In this document: in pieces, positions 57,416 to 64,000 of the stretch
Position numbering within the stretch: the stretch's first letter is position 1
How the letters are laid out: the number at the start of each line of letters is the position of its first letter
DNA from: Hyposmocoma kahamanoa
Taxonomy: Eukaryota > Arthropoda > Insecta > Lepidoptera > Cosmopterigidae
DNA: 64,000 nucleotides
NCBI RefSeq assembly: GCF_003589595.1
Contig: NW_020654080.1
Coordinates: 6,921,098-6,985,097, forward strand
Direction: 5' to 3'
The notes under the pieces: model-generated
Seen by the model: only the letters and a program-made list of their open reading frames with translations
The model's database searches: none
What the model was told of the DNA's origin: nothing
Position numbers and translations under genes: made by a program

Positions 57416-58247
57416 CTGCATTTACTTATGTGCTTTTCAATGCAAATTTCTATTAGTCGTTTGGTATTTTGATGCGGTTACAGCATATTTTAGTGATTAT
57501 TTAAATGTGTACAAACGTTTCCGTTGATGGTTTGTTTATATATTTGCTATGTATTCATATTTTAATAACTGTACGTATTTACGTTACGCTAAAACATAGT
57601 TCATTAGACAAAATGATATAGCAGTAATGATACAATAGGAGAAAGAACGAAACGAAACAAACAAAGTTATATAAATATAAATATCAATTAATACGCTATT
57701 ACAAAACTTTTTTCATAATAAAACCAGTAATTTGGTAATAATAACTATACAACTTCCAGTTCATAATTTCAGGTAATTATTGGATCTAATTATGACGACC
57801 AATCATTTTGGAATATGAAACAAATTCAGCCTAAGCGCTAAACTCCGTAATTATGGAACTTCATTCCATATGATGATTATGATTTTTCAATTACGCAATA
57901 CAAAAATAACAACAACAGCTGGTCTATTAAGAATTTTGAACCGACCTTGTCATAAGTAGAATATAAATTAATGTAAATCTTTAGTATACCTTAACATTAG
58001 TATTTTAAAGTACTTATGTTTATAATAATTAACTTCAAATATGATATTTTAGTGCGATGTAATTCGTTGTTTAGTTTAATACACTCCATAAATTCATCGT
58101 TAAAATTTACATATTGTTTCGTTGCACAATAAAGTGTTTACATACATACACTCTCAATAGCAAATTTTTACCGTTTCCTTTATAGTATCACTAGCATTTA
58201 CTCACGTTATCCTTTTAGTGAACACATGTGAACACATCATATTGGGT
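57416..58247. other. Nothing recognisable
   Basis: AT-rich; no supportable feature. Confidence 0.4.
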
Positions 58248-58600
58248 GAAACAGTAGATTGTGCACTTAAGTGCATCACTGGTGCAAATTGCAACACCGT
58301 CACCTAAATATTATCTCTTAGTAATCCAATTTCATGACTTGCTTCACGCTCGTAATGAGAACCTACCCAGTATGAAACAGGAGATTACGCACTTAAACGC
58401 GTCACTAACGTAATTTGAGGTTTAACATTTCTGCCAACATCATCTCGAAATTATCACAATGTTCTCTCATAGCAATCTAATTTCCGCATTGTCTTCTCAC
58501 TATAAAACCTTCAGACGCGTCACTAACGCAATTTGAGGTAATTGAGCCGAAACACAGGGTAGATTCTGTACATGTTGAGAGTTTCTTTGATCTTTCTGCC
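58248..58600. repeat. Degenerate tandem array, period about 120-126 bp
   Basis: gaaacagtagattgtgcact (58248) and gaaacaggagattacgcact (58374) start successive units. cgcgtcactaacg appears at 58398 and 58516. A further displaced unit, gaaacagtagactacgcact, is at 59137. Confidence 0.55.
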
Positions 58601-58639
58601 ATTTCCATCATCAGGTCATACTCTAGGTCATCATAAATA

Positions 58640-58887
58640 TTACTTCCATGTACCAAGTTTTGTTAAAATCGGTTAACGGAAAGTCGGTGAATTATAATAA
58701 ACCGAAATCACCTTCTAATTTGCCACCCTTCGAGGTGGAATATTTTTTTGAAATTTCAATCGGACCACTATTAAGAGCTACCCCTTTTCCAACAAAAAAA
58801 TAATTATCGAAATCGGTCCACAAATTTCGGATTAATCTCATGACATACACACGAAAAAGAGTACTTTTTGAAATCGATTAAAAAATC
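58640..58887 (+). mobile_element. Family B dispersed repeat, copy 7
   Basis: accaagttttgttaaaatcg, then gccacccttcgaggtggaat, then cggaccactattaagagcta, ending gaaatcgattaaaaaatc. It lies between units of the degenerate tandem array. Confidence 0.65.
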
Positions 58888-58919
58888 ACAATGTTCTCCC
58901 CTGTCATCCTAATCCCTTC

Positions 58920-59105
58920 AGGGTGAATTCGACACGAATTTCATCGCACTAATGCCGCGCTGCCGCTGCCCAGCGGCCGCGTACATCTAACTGTCATGGC
59001 AAAGTACAGAGCAATTTAAATGTTGTTTCCCAGTAACGTACGTGAACGTGTGATATCTGGGCGGTCGCCGTAAAAATTTCGCGTCGTGTAACTGGACGCT
59101 TACGC
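58920..59105 (+). mobile_element. Family G MITE, copy 2
   Basis: gaattcgacacgaatttcat, then gccgcgctgccgctgcccag, then cggccgcgtacatctaactg, ending cgtgtaactggacgctta. It also lies inside the tandem array region. Confidence 0.6.
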
Positions 59106-59492
59106 TTCACGCTCTCAGTGAGAACCTATCCAGTACGAAACAGTAGACTACGCACTTAAAAGCGCCATTGACGTAAGTTGAAGCTAAAATATTTTGGTTG
59201 TCATCGTTAAAGTAACGCCGTCTTTCATAGCTTAGTGGGGAAGTTTTAAAAGTTTTATAATCTCATTGGGTTTATAATAGAGTCAAATTAATTAGATGTG
59301 ACGTCATTGAAGGGAATAGTCTTGACTTACTTTTCATAGGTCATTAGAACAAGGAGTCTTGTATAATAGAGATAGTTTTATATATTAATCACACATGGAA
59401 CCATTTCATTGTCATATATTAATTGCATTATATGTACATAATTACATATCTTATATTAAGCATACATACACACATAGAAAACATATAAACCC
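59106..59492. other. Displaced tandem unit, then plain sequence
   Basis: 59115-59200 repeats agaacctatccagtacgaaa and actacgcacttaaaagcgc, the same unit as at 58355-58400. After 59200 nothing is recognised. Confidence 0.45.
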
Positions 59493-59500
59493 TGCCGGGC

Positions 59501-59728
59501 CATTGACTTACAATTATATGGACGTCGGGTCCGCGCTAAAAAGTGTCCGCACTTGTAAGGCGCTAAAATCGTATACAGAGCGCCAAACTCCGCTTTAGTC
59601 TTCATTTGTTCGACTGACAGCGCGATACTGCGATGACATTACAATTTAAATTTCAAATAGGTTGACTTGGGACATTTTTTTCGTGGTTTTTGTATTAGAC
59701 CCGTCGTCCATTTATTTGTAAGTCAATG
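59501..59728 (-). mobile_element. Family M hAT-type MITE, copy 2 (228 bp)
   Basis: Ends cattgacttacaattatatg and tttatttgtaagtcaatg. The 8 bases tgccgggc are perfectly duplicated at 59493-59500 and 59729-59736. Short form: it lacks the gtgacatgtcaagg segment of copies 1 and 3. Confidence 0.93.
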
Positions 59729-59736
59729 TGCCGGGC

Positions 59737-60429
59737 ACTGCAACATAGAAATGACGCAAATCGACGTTGCAGTGTATAGTTTAAATTATAAGTATAAGCA
59801 TAATTTTAAAATAAAACAATAGACCTATGATATAATTGTAATCCGGTATGTAATTCCGTAAAACCCGTAAATACATATATCTTTTCGAAAAATTACTTTT
59901 CACCCGTTATTTCACTTCCATCTTTTTTTTCGAACATCTCTACCAATATCGTTTCGTGTTGCTATTTTGTTTCAAATCGAATCAATAACTAATTTTCCTC
60001 AAACATACTCGGAAACGTTTGCATTACTTTCAAAAAATGAACACGGAAAGCTTATCATTTATGGACCGTGCTTCTACTTCCCGGCCAAGGCTTGAAAAGT
60101 GAAAATCCATTACTGTCCGCTACTCTAAACTTTTAAATCTACCTACTAAAATAATGAACTTTGTAAACAAGCAAAAGGAAAAATCATAAACCCAACTGCC
60201 CAATGTTCGTAATTGCGAAAATTAAAAATACCTACCTGTACCGCTTATATCATTTATTATTTTTTTACTTTTTCTTTTATTACATCTTCCTGTTTTTTAT
60301 TATTTCATGACACTGTTTGAGAAAATCCCGTCTTCAGTAATAATGTACTATTTTTTAAATCTGATAGATATTGCAAGTAGTAATAAGCATTTTAAAGTAA
60401 AAAAATGGTTAAATAGCTTTTGTTACAAA
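59737..60429. other. Nothing recognisable
   Basis: No supportable feature. Confidence 0.4.
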
Positions 60430-60995
60430 AAAAATGTTATTGTGGTGTGGTATGGTAGCTTTTATTAATAAGTTATAAATGAATTTATTTGTTTTATTTT
60501 CTTGTTTCATATGCTCGGGTAATTTGTTGTACCTATATTTTTATTGACATTGCGTATGGGCTGGCTTTATACAACTTTAAATTTGATGTTAGTATTACGA
60601 GATTATTTCCGGATTTAACATCGGGCCGCATCTCTCATTTTAGTATAAAATTGTGGATACTTTTTTACAAATTTCAAGTTTCCAAAATAGATGTTAGTGT
60701 TAAAATTTCATATTTATTAAAAAATGGTTCATAGCTCTCTGTTCTTAGTATATTTGCTGGTGTTCTACCGCACCTTTTGTTTATTTGACAAAGAGGTCAT
60801 TTACAGTTGTACTATTACCCCATAGTATGATGCCGTAGGATAGCCCATAATTAGCTTGAAAATTGGTTGATTTCTTTATTTCGGTATACGTAAAACTAGA
60901 TATAGCTTTTCGTAATTTTTTGTAAATGCCGTTTCCAATTCACGTTTGTGTCAATGTACATTCCGAGTAAATTAAATGTATCGACGTTTTCTATT
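60430..60995 (-). pseudogene. Jockey-type LINE RT C-terminal relic
   Basis: The minus strand reads VDTFNLLGMYIDTNVNWKRH, then LQKITKSY and a stop. In another frame NYGLSYGIILWGNSTTVNDL then FVK, and further on, among stops and shifts, KKYPQFYTKMRD, LTSNLKLYKASPYAMSIKIY and NKLPEHMK. L-G-x-x-I-D-x-x-x-N-W-K-x-H, then S-Y-G-I-I-L-W-G-N-S and a final S-x-x-x-x-x-I-K-I-Y-N-K-L-P is the standard C-terminal half of Jockey-clade reverse transcriptases. The catalytic Y-x-D-D part is not present. Multiple stops show long decay. Confidence 0.8.
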
Positions 60996-61011
60996 TTTGT
61001 TTGTTAATACA

Positions 61012-61215
61012 ACCGCGCGGCCGCCGCGTATACCAGAGATAAACCAACATCGCTTGCGCGCCCGAGACGCTCACTTACGTTAAAACGTAAAATCTTAATA
61101 AATAGAGCGTATTTTGCCGTGACAGTAGATGCACGCGGTCGCTGGGCGGCGGCAGCGCGGTAGCAGCGAGGCGTGCGCGATGAAATTCGTGTCGAGTAAA
61201 CGCGCCCTAAGGGAG
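61012..61215 (-). mobile_element. Family G MITE, copy 3
   Basis: The complement reads agggcgcgtttactcgacac, then gaatttcatcgcgcacgcct, then cgcccagcgaccgcgtgcat, then ggcaaaatacgctctattta, ending cgcggcggccgcgcggttg. It shows the GGGCGCGTT terminus resembling that of 45-301. A 109-codon minus-strand open frame over this region is a by-product of its GC content. Confidence 0.6.
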
Positions 61216-61929
61216 TCCTAGAAAACGAGTGAGAGATAAATCCCGGTGGTAAACATCGTTTTTCTGCATCACCTAGCATGGCTATTGTAGTAAATTTTTC
61301 TTTGGACAATGAAATTGGAGAAACATAGTACATTCACGTCTATCATTTTGTAAAAAAAAGAAATTACCGATCTGGCAGGCTCTAACCGGTTTTTCTTTTA
61401 TAACCAGACATATGTATATTAGTACCACGAATGCAGATTCGCTAGTGATTTCCTGGTAACAAAACTAGTGATCTTTGTGTGATTTACGAGTATTGAAATA
61501 GTAATAATTTTATCACGGGAAATAATTTAAAAAAGCAACAAGTAGTCGATACTTACTATGTGCAATTATTGAACTTTACGCATTTAATTTAAAATTGGTT
61601 GAATCATATCTCGTCAAACATTTTCGGATTCCTCCTGCAAAGTGCATTTAGTCTGTTTCGGCGAGGAGAGCAACATAATGCAGATGTGCAAAAGGGTTTG
61701 GTGGACTCGGCAATTAATTAAGGCAAGGTGGATGACTCAGAGCGAAGGTAGAGGGCTTATAGTAATCGTCGGTCACAGAAACACAGAATAATAAATACAG
61801 TACAAGTGGTAGTTAGCGTCTGACGCTTGCCAAACTATAGGTCTCGAAAGACCTATCAGAGCTCAGCCCGCCATTTTTGCTTTATATGGTATGGTTGTGT
61901 CATACTTTCATTCTTCACCAAAAGTATTA
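61216..61929. other. Nothing recognisable
   Basis: No supportable feature. Confidence 0.4.
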
Positions 61930-61937
61930 CCTGTGGT

Positions 61938-62230
61938 CATTCACTTACAATGTCATAATATATGGACGTCGGGTCCGCGCTAAAAAGTGTCCGAATTTAT
62001 AGGGCGTTAAAATCGTATACTGAGCGTCATTCACGCTTTAGTCTTCGTTTGCTCGACTGACAGCGAAGCAAGCAAAATTAGACAGTACTACGATGACATT
62101 ACAATTTAAATTCAACGTTTTAGCTTTTTCATATTCCTTTACATGTCACTACGTTTAAATAGATTGACTTGGGACATTTTTTTCGTGGTTTTTGTATGAG
62201 ACCCGTCGTCCATTTATTTGTAAGTCAATG
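61938..62230 (-). mobile_element. Family M hAT-type MITE, copy 3 (293 bp)
   Basis: Ends cattcacttacaatgtcata and tttatttgtaagtcaatg. The 8 bases cctgtggt are perfectly duplicated at 61930-61937 and 62231-62238. Long form, like copy 1 but inverted. Confidence 0.93.
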
Positions 62231-62238
62231 CCTGTGGT

Positions 62239-62831
62239 GGTATTTCATATCATCGGAAAGTCTTATTTCATTAAATTTTCAATTGTCTGTTTATCGAAAT
62301 ATTTTTTTTGTCACAAGAAACGAAAGCAAAGCTTATGACCCTGCAATATGGTTGCTTCTTTTTTGGAGAACTAAATTAATAACTCAGTTCAGAAATTAAC
62401 AGCTAGATGGCAGCACGTTGATTGAAATTTCAATATAATATCAAAACATCGTAACTTCCAGTAATGGTATTGATTGTATTGAACTTTCAACGATATGCCA
62501 ACAGGGTAAAGTTTAAATTATATTAACAAACCAGAATTTATTATTTCTTTTTAAATTTGAAACTCGACCAATCAATATCAAGATTTTGTAGTGTTTCAAA
62601 TTGGGAATGTGATAGTTTAGGCGATATTGGTTAGGATAGTAATCGAGGCTTATGGAACTTGCATTGTTTTTTTCTTCCTTGGTCACACAGGTCATTTGAC
62701 CTCTCATCAGTCGAAGCGGCTACCCGTTCCTCTGAATCAAGAGGGAAGATGAATGTGTGTGCGCGGACGTTACTGCGTAATTGACCGCTTCCGTTTTATT
62801 GCACTCCAATGTCGTAAAAGTCCTTTATAAC
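62239..62831. other. Nothing recognisable
   Basis: No supportable feature. Confidence 0.4.
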
Positions 62832-63053
62832 TGCCTCCGTGGCCGAACGCTTACCATGCCGGACTGCCACGCAAACGTCCCAGGTTCGATTCCCGGGCCG
62901 GGAGAAATAGTTGTATGGCCAACAATTATTTCTCTCGTGAGTTTGGGTGTAATTTGTGGTTGTCTATGTGTGTGTCCATGGCACTCGCGACACAGGGTGT
63001 CCCTAGTGCGGGGCTATGTTGAGTGTGTGCGTTAATTATTTATTTTATTTTAA
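62832..63053 (+). mobile_element. tRNA-headed SINE, family C copy 4
   Basis: Plus strand: tgcctccgtggccgaacgct, then accatgccggactgccacgc, B box ggttcgattcccgg, then gtgagtttgggtgtaatttg and ggggctatgttgagtgtgtg, with a (TTTA)n-like tail. The most complete head of the four copies. Confidence 0.85.
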
Positions 63054-63224
63054 CTAGGACTCGAAGTGGTCTCCGTTGAACACGGTTGGATAGATGGGTT
63101 GCATGCGTCACTACGCCACTGCAAAAAAACGTCTTTTGGAAGTGCATCCGCAAAAGATGAAGAAGTTATTTTCGACTGTAGACATATTTGTTGAAACAAC
63201 TGGTTCACGTAATATATTAAATAT

Positions 63225-63900
63225 AATACTTACTACAGAAATCTTAGGAGTCGATACTATCTCAGCTCGAATTCAATTTTTACGTACTAATACCATTGAC
63301 TTACAAATAAATGGACGACGGGTCTAATACAAAAACAACGAAAAAAATGTCCCAAGTCAACCTATTCGAAATTCAAATTGTTATGTCATCGCAGTATCGC
63401 GCTGTCCGTAGAACAAATGAAGACTAGAGCGGAGTGTCGCGCTCTGTATACGATTTTAGCGCCTTACAAATGCGGACACTTTTTAGCGCGGACACGACGT
63501 CCATATCATTGTAAGTCAATGACTAATACGGTTCGTTTTGCTTGGGTCGAGCGGCAGGGACTGGCGGTATTTCAGGATTTATTTTTTTACAAACGACATT
63601 AAAGCCATTTTGAAAAATGTATATCGTATACAATATATACGTGTTCTATTTAATTCATTTGATATAAAAAAAATCATTTATGTGTAAAGTGCCCATTGAA
63701 TACAGCGGTTTTCTTGTAAAATTTCGTGGTAAGTTTGTGTTTTTTTCTATCGTGAAATTTTTTATAGTAATCCTGTTTTCACACCGTATAGTAATCAGTG
63801 TATGTTCTCAATTTTAATATATATTTTTTTCAAAGTGATTGATTCAACATTTTCACTGTTGTGCGGAATCAACCAAAACCATTTGAGGTTGTCTCGTCTC
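63225..63900 (+). repeat. Family E repeat, copy 3, split by family M
   Basis: Left part gagtcgatactatctcagct, then acgtactaatac. Right part cggttcgttttgcttgggtc through gaaaaatgtatatcgtatac, acagcggttttcttgtaaaa and gattgattcaacatttt. It carries no copy of the 34728 element. Confidence 0.75.
63294..63521 (+). mobile_element. Family M hAT-type MITE, copy 4 (228 bp)
   Basis: Ends cattgacttacaaataaatg and atcattgtaagtcaatg. The 8 bases actaatac are perfectly duplicated at 63286-63293 and 63522-63529. Short form in the same orientation as copy 1. The unoccupied target is visible in family E copy 2 near 36715. Confidence 0.95.
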
Positions 63901-64000
63901 CTAATGGGTGTGGGCTCATAAACTCACGAAAGTTTTATCGCAATTGGATGTATAATACTGGAGCTCATTCAAATCGACCACTGGTTTTTATACATATAAT

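Noticed and set aside
57252..57527. 91-codon plus-strand frame
   Set aside because: Most of it is family A copy 12.
61004..61333. 109-codon minus-strand frame
   Set aside because: It coincides with the GC-rich family G element; the same sequence in other copies is broken by stops.
1..64000. CRISPR arrays, operons, prokaryotic promoters, rRNA genes, LTR retrotransposons
   Set aside because: No regularly spaced short repeats, no gene clusters and no rRNA-like conserved blocks were seen. The direct repeats at 31003/32141 flank a non-LTR ORF and have no TG...CA termini.

Overview
The window is AT-rich eukaryotic nuclear DNA from an insect, most likely a moth or butterfly. This is an inference. 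It rests on the repeat types (tRNA-headed SINEs ending in ATT or TTTA runs, RTE-, Jockey- and I/R1-like LINE remnants, a mariner relic, many small hAT-like and fold-back elements), the lack of operons, and one exon with a canonical insect-style splice donor. No rRNA, functional tRNA gene, CRISPR array or complete protein-coding gene can be supported.

The one convincing host-gene feature is at 16191-16416 on the + strand. A short GC/CpG-rich island carries two copies of a YY1/Pho-like motif and a 27-codon upstream ORF that stops one base before the main start. The main ATG opens a 29-codon coding exon that reads as a signal peptide and ends at a GTAAGT donor in phase 1. This is the first coding exon of a secreted or membrane protein. 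No second exon is recognisable in the remaining ~47 kb on the + strand, so the window is probably dominated by that gene's upstream DNA and a very long first intron. The gene cannot be named from 29 residues.

Nearly everything else is mobile-element debris. 0-16 kb: TIR elements, short retroelements of families A, B, C and H, and four decayed LINE pieces. 16-31 kb: the exon, fold-back elements, a dead mariner (20580-21212), nested insertions, an RTE 3' end and a frameshifted unidentified coding-like relic (26323-26671). 31-40 kb: a LINE RNase H relic between direct repeats, two hAT-type insertions, and family E copies that serve as empty sites. 40-54 kb: MITEs, SINEs, LINE tails and a 799-bp hAT-like element. 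54-64 kb: a repeat-poor stretch, a degenerate tandem array, a Jockey-type RT relic, three more hAT-type MITEs and a SINE.

The best-supported unusual observation is a hAT-type MITE family (here family M) with four copies at 33630, 59501, 61938 and 63294. Each is flanked by a perfect 8-bp target duplication, and the copies fall into two length classes. Family letters A-H and M are labels made up for this annotation. All repeat boundaries were read by eye and may be off by several bases.
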